From: Cheiracanthium punctorium
Lineage: Eukaryota > Arthropoda > Arachnida > Araneae > Cheiracanthiidae
Direction: 5' to 3'
Length of the DNA: 64,000 nucleotides
NCBI GenBank assembly: GCA_038373885.1
Contig: JAWZYV010019913.1
Location: 1,414,001-1,478,000, forward strand
Part shown: in pieces, positions 21,531-36,231 of the stretch
How the letters are laid out: each line of letters begins with the position of its first letter
Numbering within the stretch: the first letter of the stretch is position 1
Position numbers and translations under genes: made by a program
The notes under the pieces: generated by a model
What the model was told of the DNA's origin: nothing
Seen by the model: only the letters and a program-made list of their open reading frames with translations
Database searches by the model: none

Positions 21531-22105
21531 GCTAAATTGGTCGTCCTCCTTCTAGTTCATATGTGAGCCGCTGAAAATGTAAGTCACTCCCTTTTGCCCA
21601 TGCCGTCTTATGTGGAGGATGTGGCACCACTCCACAAATAAGGCAAATTGAAATTCTACTTTATTCTGCCAAAATATCTTTTCCGTGTTTCTAAAAAAAC
21701 ATAAATGTATCAGGATAAAAAATGACGATGAATATTCGAGAACCAACGCAACATGAATCTCGGCGTTGTTCTTACCTTATTTTTAGCTACAAAAAAGTTG
21801 CTTTGGAATGGTGAACTATTGTATAAAAAAATCATTCGTTTTCTGTAAAGTTTTCGAAAAATTTTAAATGCTTAGTAAAATAATTTCAGAATCAGATTTG
21901 GCTACCAGAAGTCACATTTGAAAATCCCATATGTTAAAAAAAACCTTTTCCTACTTACTGCTTAGTTTGAGTTTGAAAATTTCATTTCCTTTTTCAAATC
22001 TGTCAACGCAAATATAAAGATTGATGGTTTCGTAAAGACACGATTCTTCAAAACGAGCCAGTTTTTATGTATTTCGATACATTTATATATATATATATAT
22101 ATATA
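21531..22105. other. AT-rich spacer ending in a TA microsatellite
   Basis: No gene recognised. The (TA)n run at 22083-22105 provides the insertion site of the following MITE. Confidence 0.5.
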
Positions 22106-22373
22106 CAGGGTATCCCAAAAGCTGGTGGCACGCTTTAATTCTAACCTAACGCCGGTGTATGGGCGCATTTTACTGATTAGACATCTTTTTCTGCGACAGT
22201 CCTATGCAAAATTTAAATGTGTGCATTTCTGAAAATTACCGATATGAATTTTTTTTCTAAACGTAGATTTTTTCCCTACCTTATTTTGAACATATTCTTT
22301 ACATTTTACATTGCCCATTTATCTCTATTAGATAAATAAATAAATCGTGTTACCACGTTTTGGGACATCCTAT
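22106..22373. mobile_element. CAGGGTATCCC-type MITE, fuller copy
   Basis: The left tip CAGGGTATCCCAAAAGCTGG (22106) and the right tip in reverse (CATAGGATGTCCCAAAACG from about 22373) form TIRs. TA lies on the left (22104-22105), inside a TA microsatellite, and GTATA on the right. The interior is AT-rich and non-coding. It shares its order of blocks with 2370-2584, so this is at least a two-copy family in the window. Confidence 0.65.
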
Positions 22374-24440
22374 GTGTATATGCGATATGTTAAATATTCT
22401 TATATTAAATCAAACCAGGAATTCTTAAATTTTCTCTATCTCGTAACAGTTTAAAAGAAATTTTAAAAGAAAACTTCACATGTTAACTTATTAGTAGAGG
22501 TTACAAATCAATGAATCGTGAACGGTGTAACTTTTTTACATTTGGGTACAAAAATACCTCTTATTTGAAAGAAGATTTTGAAATAAATAAATTATCCAAC
22601 GGTCTCTTGCGCGTATTTTCAATGGTTTAAGCGTACTTTGTACAAATTATTTAAAAAAGCATAAAAAAGTTTGCTACATGAAAAGGTTGGGAATTCTGTT
22701 CTTAAAAGCCCATTAATTTTTCATATTTTCTTAGAAATGCATCACAAAACATATACTAATTAAACTATGCATAGGAGTAGTTTCACACTCATGCTATTAA
22801 ATTAAGGATAATTTACAATCACACGGACTTCGAACTCTAAATTAAACATTTCGCTTATAAAATGTTCACACACCTCTTCAAGAACAAATGCAAATTACAG
22901 GAAGCCACCAGATACGGATAGTGCACGGATAGTGCGTTAAAAATCGAAGAGTAAGGAGTGGGTATAAACGGAATGGTGGCCAAGAAGTAAAATTGTTCAC
23001 AAGCATTCTGTGAGCCCCTGAGTACAATAATCGAATAGTGCATTTGGTTGGGGTGCACTGGGTTGATTTCTTACATGTTCGAATAATCGGCCACCTGGAA
23101 TGTGGGCGTAATTAGCTGGAAGTATACGAAGAACTTGGATTCGCCCAAAGTCTCATCTGTAGGCTAGGTCGCTCCCAAACAGCACTGCCGAATGAGGACC
23201 AGCATTTGGCAGTAACTGCCACAAGGAGCAGATAAAGCACAGCTTCAGACTTGTCTCGTCAACTCTCTTCAGGTACGGGTAAAACAGTTTCAAGGTAGAC
23301 TGTTTACAGAGGTTTGGGACATAATAGGGAGTTTTTTCGCAGCGGTTTTACTCACAGTAACGCTAACGTTAATTGACTTTGAAAGGTACAGATCATGCGC
23401 ACGTATAAAGTGTACAGTATCTGGAGACTTTTTGCATAAGGTCCGTCTTTCTTGTTCCCGTAAGCGTTCGTCAGTATAAACAAACATTAAGGATTTATTT
23501 TAAATTTGCTGCATTAGGAGGTATGACTTCCGAAGTATTTGATGATAGTATTTTATTCGAATTATCAATTCCTCGAGAAGATAGTTACTAAATAATTAGA
23601 ACCTTGTAAAATATTTAAAAATAAGTTAAACCCACTGCGAACATTGCATGTAAACAAACCTGGATTTTTAATTCGTCTATAATTATCTTATTAAAAATCC
23701 AGGTTTATTTGAAACCTGGATGTTTAATAAAATAATTATAAAAACCTGAATATTTAATTCATCTATAATTATTTTAAGTTTTTATCTACTGCATGTATGC
23801 CCAGGGACTTGTGTCCAGTGGTATTGCGGCATTTGAAATAAAAATTAATTCGTTTACAGGGATTTTATTAATTCTAAAAAGTAATTTCGTTAAAAATTTA
23901 ACCGCATTTTCCTAAAGCTATCCAAACAGAGGGAAAAAATCTAATAGAGAAAGAAAAATCTAAAAGTAAAAAAAAAAAAAATAAATGAATAAAAATAAAA
24001 ATAACAATAACAAATTTGTATTTTAATTATTAATTTGTGTGAAATTAAAAAATACGTATTAATTTATTTATAAATGTTTTCTGAAGATTTCATTAAATCT
24101 ATAAATTCATTTTGTTCAAAATTTTATACCATATTTTCTAAAAGGAATTCAGTGCAAATACGAAAAAAATAAAATAATTCCAGGAAAAAATAAATGTATC
24201 AATTTTTTTTCTTGCGAACATGGCGATAGCAAAAGTATAACAGATTCAATGCTATAATTTGAGATGTAGGCATAAAATTCAATAAATAGAGGCATTCATT
24301 GCTATTTTCGTCACGATTTCGCCCCTAACACATTAATAAGTTAACTTTTACTGTAAATCTCGTTCCTTTGTTGGCTGTATTATTTCGCATTATATTAGGA
24401 ATGTTAAATCCCATTCGCTTGTCCGTCATCTTTTTTATGA
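22374..24440. other. AT-rich stretch with one hairpin
   Basis: A perfect 17-bp hairpin (AAACCTGGATTTTTAAT at 23656-23672 and its complement at 23690-23706) is followed by a third AACCTGGAT. An A-rich run lies at about 23967-24010. Short frames only; no gene recognised. Confidence 0.5.
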
Positions 24441-25260
24441 ATAGCGTTTGCCGTAATCTGCATCCGCAAAACTTGAGAAATAGCGTTCTACGTTAGCCTT
24501 CGCCAGAAGTAAGAATGCTCAGTATGGTCGAAAATGAGTTTAGCAGCAACGTTACCATTATCAGAGGAAGAAAAGTTGCGCAGAAACTCCCTATTGTTCT
24601 ATACTCGTAGGCCTGTCAGATGTGTTCCTCGCATGGACACTTGCTATCGCCAGTGGTTGACCAGAACATGCATTGTGGACATCGGAACATTGGGCTTGTG
24701 TTAAGTTTGTTAAGTTTTCCGACGAGTTCAGATTCAGCTTCCAGGCTGATTCAAGTCGTATGAAGACCATAAGGTATCCGTTACACCCAAAAGAACATTT
24801 GAACAACGCCGTTAGGGTGAGGCAGGACTGCACGTTTGGGGGGAAGGGGTCTTTTACTTGGCCCCAGAATAGACCTACATGTTCAAATTGGAGCCATGAC
24901 AGGAAAAATGTACCGGGACATCATTCTCGAACAACATGTACATTTGTTTTGGGAGGCCATGGGCTCAGAATTTGTGTTTATGGATGATAACGGACGTACT
25001 CACAGTACAAATATCGTAATAGAATGCCTTCAATCGGAGGATATCACCCGTATGGAATGGACGGCATTATCACATGACGGAGTCCGATAGAGCATGTGCT
25101 GAACATGCTTAGATAACGAGTTGCAGCCCGTCAACCACTTCCTACATGTGTACCACAGCTTCAGAGAGCATTGTTTGCTGGAGTAATCTTCCACAAAATC
25201 AGTCGATAATTTGATACTCAACATGCCTAGGCGTTGAACCGACTGTAAGAACATCATGCA
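24441..25260 (+). pseudogene. Dead Tc1-like transposase
   Basis: Translated pieces keep the DDE order of a Tc1 transposase but in several frames. They run: a basic stretch with RRPVRCVPR around 24600; FSDEFRFSFQADS near 24718, with the first catalytic Asp in SDE; LHVQIGAMTGKMYRDIILEQ near 24870; FMDDN near 24975, the second Asp; and MEWTALS near 25055. After a further frame change, PIEHVLNML follows near 25090 and carries the Glu. Frameshifts lie near 24835 and 25075, with stops both upstream and downstream. The protein would catalyse cut-and-paste transposition at TA sites; this copy cannot. No terminal inverted repeats were found, so the element's limits are unknown. The family is not the same copy type as at 46281. 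Confidence 0.85.
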
Positions 25261-28200
25261 TGTAAATATAAAACCAGGCTTGACTCTTAAGAAAACCTTG
25301 TATCAATATTTCCGGGGTAGGGAGAAGAATTCGAATATACCTGATATAGTCCAGGATGTTTGCCAATAATTCCTTTACCTCCACCAATTTTGAGGCTAAA
25401 GCCACCAGTTGCAAGCAAGATTTTAAAAGTTATCTTTACAGAGTTTTTAGGTTTTGTTTACTAGTTTCATATTTTTAGTTCGTTTAATGCAGTAAAATCT
25501 TGCTCTTCATTATTGAACCATTTAATTTAAACAATTTATCGACGTTATATTTTATTAGTTAAAAAATAAATTACTTAAAATGAAACGAGTCCGCAATACT
25601 GTTTGTTATGTTTAGATATCTCAAGCATCCCCAAATGCTATACCTGAAAACTATTAGAAAATGTCTGTTGCCTAGAAGTAACATTTAACTATATCTGCAA
25701 AATGTCTGCTCATCCTAAACGTAGAGTTAATATACGTACCGTACCCGTAATATCCGTACGTATATGCGGTAATTCATAAATTTATATAAAATGAATATTT
25801 GCTTTCAATTCAACATGATGCATGTATGCGCATTACTGTACAACGCAAACAATAAAACAATTTCTTAATTTTCTTCAAGTTACATATCGTAAAACTAAAT
25901 AAAATAGATTAAATGGAGCTAGATATAGAAAGCGATTATTTTATTTAAGACAAAAAAGAAGTAGATTATAGGAGAAATTGTTCGATACATTCATAAATTG
26001 AGGAACATGTGTTACATTTATATATTTTCATTGGCCAGGAATACGACTTTAAAAAAATAAAAATCGAAGGCAACATTTCTGTTTTAACACTTCCGACACA
26101 AATAGGAAAATTGATGATCGCGTAAAACGGTTATTTCTTAAAATAAGCCAATTTTTATCCCAGCGCATATTTGTAAACTGCTCCCCTCTGGAAGAAAACA
26201 CCAACAAATTTATTGAAGTTACCCATTGATCACTGGCCAAAAAAAATGAGAAAAATGTTGCATGATATTTTGTTGACTTCGGGCTATATCAGTCGTGATT
26301 TAGAAAACAAAGAGAAACGTGTTCCGGGTAGAAAATCGGCAGAATTCAAACATATTTCAGCTGGGAATTTTTACGAAGAAGTTGTAAAGTGCGGCCTGCT
26401 GATTTGTAATGGTTCCATTATATTTTTCGTTCTCCTCGAAGCAAACATGGTGTAGAAATTTAATCACAATACTAGTAAACCCAAAAATATTTTGCTTAGA
26501 AAATATTGAAATAGCTGTCGCTAAGAAGAATTATTCGTTTAAATTTTAATTATAATTTAATCATTGCAATTAATTTAAACTGTTTTATATAAATAAACTA
26601 AATAAATATTTTTAAAACTTTGGTTGGAAAGTAACATGACCACTTTTTTCACATTTGACTGATTGGATTACATTTTTTTTAAGAGTAGAAGTGTAGTTCA
26701 ATAGGCATTTCAACTATTTCTTTTCTTTTAATTTTTTGGTATTCGTGCATATTTTGGCAGAAAATTAACGTGAAAAAAAAATACTGGTCATATAAAAGTT
26801 ATAAATCTACTTAAGAAGGATCGCATATTTACTCCCTTTTAATATCCCAATTAGTTCACATACCACGATAACTCATAAAATTTTAATTGTTTGTAATTTT
26901 TCTTAAGTAAACACAGATCAAAGTGCAACAAAGTAACTTCCTGAAAACGCCATGTATTATAAAGTCACATTTAAAAATTATTAATTATCATAGCTATTTT
27001 TAAATTTATGATTTTTTTCATTGAAATATTCAGTGCTTTTAAAAAGGGTGTTATTTATTACCTTAAATGATTTCAAAAAATTATTATGCAGCGTAATTAG
27101 TGCTTTTTTAATTTGTAAAATGATTAGTATACGTACAGTTTTATCATTTTTACGATTCAATAAGTATCTGATTACCCGAACTAAATTCTTCAATTAACAA
27201 TTATATTTATTCGTTAATGTGGAATTTAATTTTTCGGAATTCGTACACAACTAACTAAATAGAAAATTTACGTGTAAACCACGAAAATAAAAAATAAATT
27301 TCTGTCAGATAGTCTGAACTCATCTTAAAATATCCAACTTAAGTACATTATGGTTTTAAATTCTTACTGTAGTGTATAGGTCTTCTTAAAAATTCGTTTT
27401 AAAATCAAGAGTACAGATTAACTCAGAATTTGAATGCGATTTAAAAAAAAAGTTTTCAGGATGATGGTACTTGACGATTGCTAACTAACATAATGAAAAT
27501 AACATTTACTGAGGAAAATGAGTACGAGAATTTCTTGTATATTCCTTGAATTATACCTGTATATCCAAATAGCAGCTATTTTATTACATTCATTATTAAA
27601 AAAAGTTTATAATACAACACAGCTGTCCTGAATCCAGTTCTTCTTTTATGTGGGAAGGCATTTTGGAAAATGTAACTAAATAAATTTAGTTTCAGCCAAA
27701 TAACTTACTAGTAAGAATTTTACGGGTTTTCTTCGGTTGGCATAGTAAGTAGAAGAGGTTTTCTGGAAAAGTTCCCCGTAATATAAAGTTAATGTGAAAA
27801 TTCAGGATATATATATCACTCTATTTTAGTTAAATTGCCTTTTCCCCCATGAATTGAAAATTGCTATCAAAAGAAACAAAATGTGTTAACTTCCAGAACG
27901 TGCGAAGTTGGTTTAACGTTTTTCCTACGTTTTGTAAGCAAAAAAGCTTAGTATAAAATGGATTTTCGTTAGACATATTCATGAAAGTTATATTTACACA
28001 ACGTACACTGATGAGTAATTATGGACCACTTAAACTATAATTAATTAATACTGCAGTAAAGTATTCACATTCGCTACCACTGTCTGTTTCAAGCCACCCT
28101 CCTAAACTATTAGATATGTTTATTACAAACTACAGAACTTCTGTTTCAAAATTTCATGGTAATTTTTTCCTAATGCGAAATGGCAATAAAAATTAGCAGT

Positions 28201-31200
28201 TTCGAATTTTAGGCACCACCAATAAAGTAAAATAAGTCTAAGGTTACCAAAGGTTGCGCTATCACCCCCGGTGGGCGCTGGAGTTTTCCATGGGTTCGGT
28301 AACAGATACAAGAGGGTGCATTGAAGTGGTAAAGCAGGGAGGACGTGGTGTACCTATCTATTTAGAAAAGTAAAATAATAAAATATTTTGAAAATACCTT
28401 TTCTCCTGAATAAATATATAAAACGTCTTAGAAATTCTTCATGTTGATTTTACGAAGAATTTCAAAGTTATCCTAAACATGAATAAAGCAAGTTAAATCC
28501 TTTCGCAATTGGAGGTGCCGAAAAACTCACAACTAACGAAAACTCAGGGCCAAATTCAAACATGGATGAGTTCTGGATTCAAAAATCCCAGTTCTCTACA
28601 CTGGATCGTGGGTAATAGTACATAAATTTTTAATCATAATTTTGTTCTAAACGACGGAGAGTGGATTCAGTACAGCAAATAAATTATTCCCAAAGAGGGA
28701 TCGACTCAACCAAAGATTCAACTGAACGTGGTGAACTGCAATCGATGTTAACGAAACTAAGACATAATTTTAACTATTTATTAAAAATCCACCAACCTAA
28801 ATCATTTATTAATCCTATTAATTTTGTGTTTATCTCATTACCTTTATATTTCTTTATTGATTTTGTGTTTACATTTAAAATTTTAATAAACAATTTTTTA
28901 TACATTGGTGGTCATTTCATTAATATCTACTTATAATTTTGCAAAGGTATATAAACAAATGAATTAGGTACTTATAGTATGCAGCAATATTTTTATATTT
29001 TATATAAAAAAATGTTAAGGGGATGAAAGGTTCAGAAAGGATTAGGAAAGTCTGCTCTAGTAGACAAGATCATATGAAGTCTCTCCCTCGAGGTAGTCTC
29101 AAGTACAGGTCTTAATTCCAGCGATATAATTAAAGTTCCCCTGCTGTGTTCATAGTTTCCTTATCAGGAAATGAATAAAATAAAACATTTATACAACTTT
29201 CCGCATTGCAATTTTTCCAATATTTATTAGACAATCAGGCGATATTTCTTAAAATAACAGCAGAGTGGTTTAACTACAGGACACAAATATAAATTTAAAC
29301 GCAAGCCCTACAAAGCGCAGCCAAGTCTGTTCAGATTGTTTATCAAACCAACGTTTAGAATACTCACAGATCTCTTTCGGCTTCTATATGAGAGATCTCA
29401 TTGTACCATTCATTCAAGTACATGTATATTCCACAGCTCTCTCGCTCATCTGTTTAAACATCACTATGCAAAGTTAAGTTTTGTATCATGGTCTGCGGTG
29501 CGTTCAAAGCTGGTGGATCAAATCTTTACCAATAGCAAAATAAAAATATTTGATGAAAGTTTACCATTTCAATAAGACGGCAAGTTTTCGTTCAAATTTT
29601 TGAAATATTGAATAATGACGATCAGACCATTCATTTCTTTCAACAGTGCTGCCAGTCCATCTCTCTTTAATTTACAATGATGTTTGGCAGTAATCAGCAT
29701 ACATTAATCTGCGGTATCATTTTGCTGCACAAGATTTAGAGAAAAGCCTTTGACGTTTTGGCTACCTTTATTCTTATTACAATAAATAAATAAATAAATA
29801 AATAAATTTTTGTAACATCGATCTTACGTACAGAGCTAAAATTATTTTTTACTTATTAACATTGTTTTTACGAGTATTTACGAGTTAATATTTTTATTCA
29901 TGGTTTGTATTTCAACGAAAAACCAAGCATAATGCGCCATGGTATTCCATTTTTTATCCTGAATTTTTGAAAAATCGTTTAACAGACTAAAGTATAAGAC
30001 CGAAAAAGAAATCGAACTTTATACAGAAATCCCTAAATCACAAATCAAAATATCATCCGCAGAGTCGACCTACTGCAGATCATGGTTATCATATTCCGAG
30101 CACGTTTCTCTCCATTTATAGATTACACATTTTTTCCCAAGAAGATGTTCCAAAATAATTCATCGTAATTTCCTGTGAGATTTTTCTTCAAACCGAAAAA
30201 AAAAATCTGGAAATATAAATGCGGCTAAACGGTGAGATTGAAAAAATATATTAATAAATAGTTTGTACCATCATTTATTATTTTGGTATATGAAACGTGT
30301 CTAGATGGGTGAAATATTCGAGCCGCTTTATTCCATATTTTAAAAACTATCATAGGAAGTATTTTGACTAAAATTTAATTTTATAGATGTACGCTTTAAA
30401 TGCTGTTGGTTTAGGTGTTTTAGATAAATGTTTTGATTGCATTATATATTTATTAGAATATAGGATGAAATTGTTTTTAATTACTTATTAATATTTGCCC
30501 GAGAAAAGTAAAATCAAGATACATTCTGTTTATTTTAAATCGTATCTAAATATCGTCTTGTTTTATCCATTCTGTTTATTAGTTTATTATTTTCTTCTTA
30601 TTTATTACATTTTTATTACATACCTAACTTGAAAATATTTTATTTTCATCTAGATTTATAGTATGCCAAAATTTATGTGCTGTATTTTTTAAATTTGTGC
30701 TAGAGTTAGCTGAGAATGGAAGGTAATTCCTTTTACAATGTTCATTTTTTTTTTAAATTTGATTGTGCATCAAATCTGTTTATGTCTTTAGTTATTATTT
30801 TAAATCAAACATCAAGTTGAGAGCTACTTCTGGAAGGTAATGACAAATTAACAATTGTGCGATCATTTATGAGTTTATGGTAGTTTAGACACACGTTAGC
30901 AATCCAGTAAACAATGAAACTGTTTCACGAAATATTTTACAGCTTTATATGTTAGAAATGTTGTAATCATATTTATAGAAGAAAGTGTGCGGTTTGATAA
31001 ACTAGCAGGCTCATTGATTGGAATTTTATTTAATAATGGGATCTCACCGTTTTATTCTTAAACCAAAGAAAAACTCTTAACAAATATTTAATATTCTGCT
31101 CGAGCATATTGCCATCGTTTTTACGTGTACCAGAAAGAAATATCTTTTTTTTTTTTTGTACGTAAATAATTTGCCTAGCCAAAACTACTGATGCTAACAA

Positions 31201-33095
31201 TACGAAATTTCCACAAGTATGTGAGTTTTTTTAACGTAAGTTCGTCGGCATTTTTCCAATAATCATAATCTACTAGGGGTAGTGTTCCAAAATCTTGTTT
31301 TCATACATCTTTCTCTATATGCCAAAGAAAAAAAGAAAGATCCATAAAATTCTTGCTGCAAAATACAAAGCTCTCGAATACCTAAAAATCAGTTTCAAGG
31401 CATTTTGAAATTCGACTCCCAAGGAGAATAAACGGCACCCTACCCTTTTTCATATATTTCTTGAAAGGAAAAAAAGAATGCATAAAATTCCTTCTTTAAA
31501 AGGTAACTATGAATCCTATTTATATTTAGCTTTCTTGGCATTAAAAAAATGTTGGGTACTTGTTTAATTTCAAAATAAAAAAATAATGTAAAGTATGAAC
31601 AAATTAAGAAAGTATGAAAATTAAGAAAATAATGTAAAGTATGAACTAATATATTAAATATTTTATGTTTGTTTTGTTATATTGTCGTAATTTTATTTTT
31701 AATGTGAAGTATTGGATTAAAACCTAATTATATGTCCAACATTCTTAGTTAAAATCTGATACATGATAAGTTTTGATAATACGATCATTACATTTTAACA
31801 CAGTATACACTAAATGATGATTGTTAGTTATGAGCTTTCAATAAAGACATATTTTAAAAAGGGTATGCAACCGCCTGTGAAAATGACACAATTCTGGTGT
31901 GACTATGAAATTAGAAGGAAGTACATTTATCGCATAAGCCGCTGTAAGTAACGCAGTTAGTAAAAAATCCTATGACTGTCACAGGAACACTAAATTTCAA
32001 TATCCTACCATTTTTCTTTTACAAAACGTGTAGTTTTTAGATAGTTTTCAATTTTTTTCATTTATTCAGGTATACGTAACTGTGTTTTTTTAGACTAATT
32101 AAACGTTTTAGAACACCCATTAAATCGCAGAAAATTCATTTAAGAAAATGAAACACAATTTATGTTAAATACTAAATTTTGTCTGATTTAATGAACAAAA
32201 TTGATAAGTAGTGTTTATCATGTAAAATCTATTTTGTTATTAAATAAATATAATTGTAAAATATACCTTATTGTTAAAGTTAATTCCGTCAATATTATTT
32301 TTTTAAACAAGAAATGGTACAAAAATCTCAGGTGTATAGCTAATACTCGTATGTGAGAGCTTAAGTTCCGTTTTTCCAAGTTACAAGCAGAAATGTGTGC
32401 AATCAATCATTTTATTTCGGTTCAATTATTGAACTTAAAAATAAATAAACTAGAAGTTTATAAATGCAAGGCATGCGAAGAAGAAGTGCTTACAATGAAA
32501 ATGAAAAACCAGTCTGATATAATGTCATCGTGAACAAAGAAGCGGTTAAAAACGCGGATATAAAAGGAAAATTGTAGGGCGTGCTTTGAATAATAGCAAA
32601 AAAACTATGTTAGTTTATTTTTGAGGTAGACATCGGTGACATGAATACTGAATGCATCATTTTAATAATACACATCTTTCAATTTTCTACGAGGAATGCA
32701 AAATACCTCTCTAATAACATGGTGCGCACTATAATGTTTGGGTGAACAGTCAGCGGTGTATTATTAGACTCCCTTATATTCTGCCTCGCTTTATTTATGC
32801 TTTAAATATTTATTTTGTGGTAATGACTATCACTATTTTTACATATTACTCATAGCTTCGTATTATCAAGTCAGTGACTCTTAGAAATACATTATTTCAT
32901 GTTTTGAAATTTTGTTTCTATACATGGTTCATGCGAAATTGATAAAGTAGTATAATGAATGTGTTTGTAGTTGCCAAATATATTTATGAACGATAGCTCA
33001 CTTTTTTATTATTTACCTTCATCATACATACTTGAAAAATAAAGAATGAACAAATATATTTTAGCATATCTAAAATATATCTCAAATTATCGTTA

Positions 33096-33341
<246 letters not shown>

Positions 33342-33438
33342 ATTATAACATGTTTTCCTTTAGCAGCTTAAATAGGCGCTATGTAACATGTGTAACCACT
33401 GTATTTTTTTTTTTTTTTGCTTTTGCATAAAATTTAAC

Positions 33439-33485
<47 letters not shown>

Positions 33486-33647
33486 CTAAACACCCATGTC
33501 ACCCATGGTGACTTTACTTACTTTGTCGATTTACGCATGCGCGTAATCCATAACCATTTCCCAATAAGGATGCCATTAAATAGTTGCCCATTTTGTGTTG
33601 TATTTTAATCTGCCATAGTGGGTATGGTGCATACAAAAAAAATCGAA

Positions 33648-33654
33648 ATTTATT

Positions 33655-33685
<31 letters not shown>

Positions 33686-33690
33686 TTTGT
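33648..33690. repeat. (TTTA)n microsatellite
   Basis: About ten TTTA units. The open frame that crosses it (33584-33862) is not supported as a gene. Confidence 0.9.
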
Positions 33691-34079
33691 AAAAGTTACC
33701 ATTTTGGCTAATAATTGTCAATTTTCTTATAATTTTAGCTTGACATTAATGTGCCCTGATAGAACATTTAATAGAGTATTTTTAGAGAAATTTTCATTTT
33801 TTTTTCGAAAGCAAAATGGGAGAGGTGCGGAAAGCAGCCATTTGAATTCACAATTCTTGTGAGTTTTAATGGAATCGCTCTACAGATCGCGGAAAATTAG
33901 GACTTTAGCGAAATTTTCAGGTTTTTCCGAAATACTAAATATTTATTTTTTTAAAATTATCAAGGAATGTACCATTATTTTATAGTGATTTGGAGCATTT
34001 AAATATATTGTAATTTCAGGTACCGTTCAAACATTAGAAATAAAAGTGAGTACTTATGCTTTTTCTAGCCTACTTCCAC

Positions 34080-35135
34080 TCCTGATTGCAACGAGTTGCC
34101 CCTTAAACATCTTTTAAGTGACCTGGATGGAAAACTGATAGTCCGATGGCATTTTTGGGACCAAACGGAACTTTAAAAAAAACCCACGTTATCAACTTGT
34201 CTATTTATGCACTATGGACAGAAATCGTTGAAACAAAAGACTTAAGTTCTGATGAGCACTTTTGGGCTTTTGCAAAGCAGTTTCAACTGGAGAGTGCGAT
34301 CCGTTGTTGGAACCCAGCAGAATTATTTTGTATGTAAGTACCACTAAGCCTGATGAAAACCTAAGGACACTAGTCAACTGCATCATGAACACGCTTAAAA
34401 AAAAAGAACAAAAATCAACATGTAAGGACTGGAAATCGAGACAAACTTGTTTTAGTTTCAAATCCTCTGGAGTCATCCTCGCTCCTCAGAAATACAAATT
34501 AGCTCTTTTTTTTTTAAACGTGAAAGTGTACGGGTTCAACAAAAAGAAAAACTCATCATGAACAGAAGGCATTGGAAACTTTTAGAGAATTGTGTTGTTG
34601 TATAGGTGCCTTGATGAAACAACTAAAGCCATCATTGTTCCGTTTATTCGCCAAAGTGTATTTTTAGACTACCCAGAAAACGTTTTGTTGGCTATGCTGA
34701 CAGATATCTCAAAAGACTTCCGAAGTTTAACTTGCAGCAGAGTCAAGAAAGCAAGGACAGGAACGTGCCGAACTATGAGGATTAGAGTGTTTCACCTGCC
34801 AAACAATCAATCTGGACGCGAAAGACTACGTGGATTCAATTAATTAGACTTGAAGGATCACCGAAACTCATATGACTAAAATTTTTACGGATGAGCAAGT
34901 AAAATAGTTCATCTCATCCAGATACATGTTGGAAAAATTTTGTTTACATTTTATGCCACACTCATTTATAAAACTTGATATAGAGGCCACCACCACACAT
35001 TGCACATTTGAAGCCCGAGACCAGAAAATTCGAGCGAAATTACAATCTTGGGAACTCATTCCGCCTTACAAAACAAAAAGACCTACCTTAACGCCTGCTT
35101 GTGTTAGTTCGATTGATTTTTGTTTTTAGCTAATT
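34080..35135 (+). pseudogene. Decayed copy of a multicopy uncharacterised arthropod protein
   Basis: Reading across frames gives the pieces NELPLKHLLSDLDGK (about 34089), then FCKAVSTGECDPLL (34266) and LYVSTTKPDENLRTLVNCIM (34327). A lysine-rich stretch with CKDW follows. Then come YPENVLLAMLTDISKDFRSL (34665), VKKARTGTC and RVFHLP, and last EARDQKIRAKLQSWELIP (about 35010). From memory, this order and these phrases match a large uncharacterised protein present in many copies in insect and arachnid genomes. Its function is not known to me and I assign none. At least three frame changes and internal stops make this copy dead. The high copy number of the family suggests spread by a mobile element. 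Most confident in the middle blocks, less in the ends. Confidence 0.6.
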
Positions 35136-36231
35136 TTCCCTTTTGACTAACAGTTGATAAATTATTTTATTCGAATTTTATTAAATTAGATTTAATTTTG
35201 TATTTAAAGTTCGAACTACATAAAACCCTATAATTTGTGTTCTTTTATAACTATAACAATGGATCGAATAGAAACTCCGCCAAGAGTATATTTTAAAACC
35301 GATGAGCAATTCGAGAATCTCGTGTAAGCGGCACACACAAAATACATTCGACTTCACAACAATTGTTATCGCATTGGAAAACAGTTTACAGCACGTTCTA
35401 ACAGTTTTCATTGTGTTCATTAAGGCTTTATTGACAATCAATATTTAAACGAACCTGAACAAAAATCGCGCTAAGATAACTAAACGGAACGGGCCCCTCT
35501 GAATGACCCACGCAACCTCAAGATTTAATCAATAAATTGGATTAAACACATTAAACGTCAAAATGATGTTTACAAAGTTCTACATATCGATTTTCTATTT
35601 TTATTCGCAGAATTTTTATTAATAAATTTGCAAATGGTTCTTAGATTGCGTACACGTTGCCACTAAATGAATGAAAATTTCATTAGAATGTAATCACATG
35701 TTTCAAAGTAGTAAATCTCACGCGATCGAAGCATTACAATGTTGTTTTTTCCTTACATAACACTTATAAATAAAGATTTATAAAGTTGTGAGTTGGACTG
35801 GTGACAGTAAGTACTTCATAGAACTTTAATTCTCTATGAGGTATGAACTGTTGCCAAATGAAATTTCAATACTTTTGTCCTATCTGCAAGAAAATCTAGC
35901 GCATTGCATTTCAACTGTGTTCACTTATTTGAAATTATATTAAAAAACATTGCAATATTCTGTAGAACTTGAAATTGGAAAATAATTTCATATAACTAAA
36001 TATCCTTTGATCGAGATTTGAATTATTATTTTTTTTTACATGCATGTGACGCAAACATGCCATTGTGAAATTATAATAATTATAACAAAAGTTCAGTCAC
36101 TTAATTATGATAAAAATTACTATTCGAAGGTAAGGAGTTCGAAAGTTACGGGAAAACAATTCAAAATTCAAATTTATGCTGGAAGAAGAAGGGCGTATAG
36201 AATTTATTACAGTTATACGAATTTTAAATGT
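35136..36231. other. AT-rich stretch without recognised features
   Basis: Short open frames only and no repeat pair seen. Confidence 0.4.

Noticed and set aside
26620..26805. MITE with ATGACCA...TTTTTTCAC ends
   Set aside because: The inverted match is short and T-rich and could be chance. No flanking duplication is visible.
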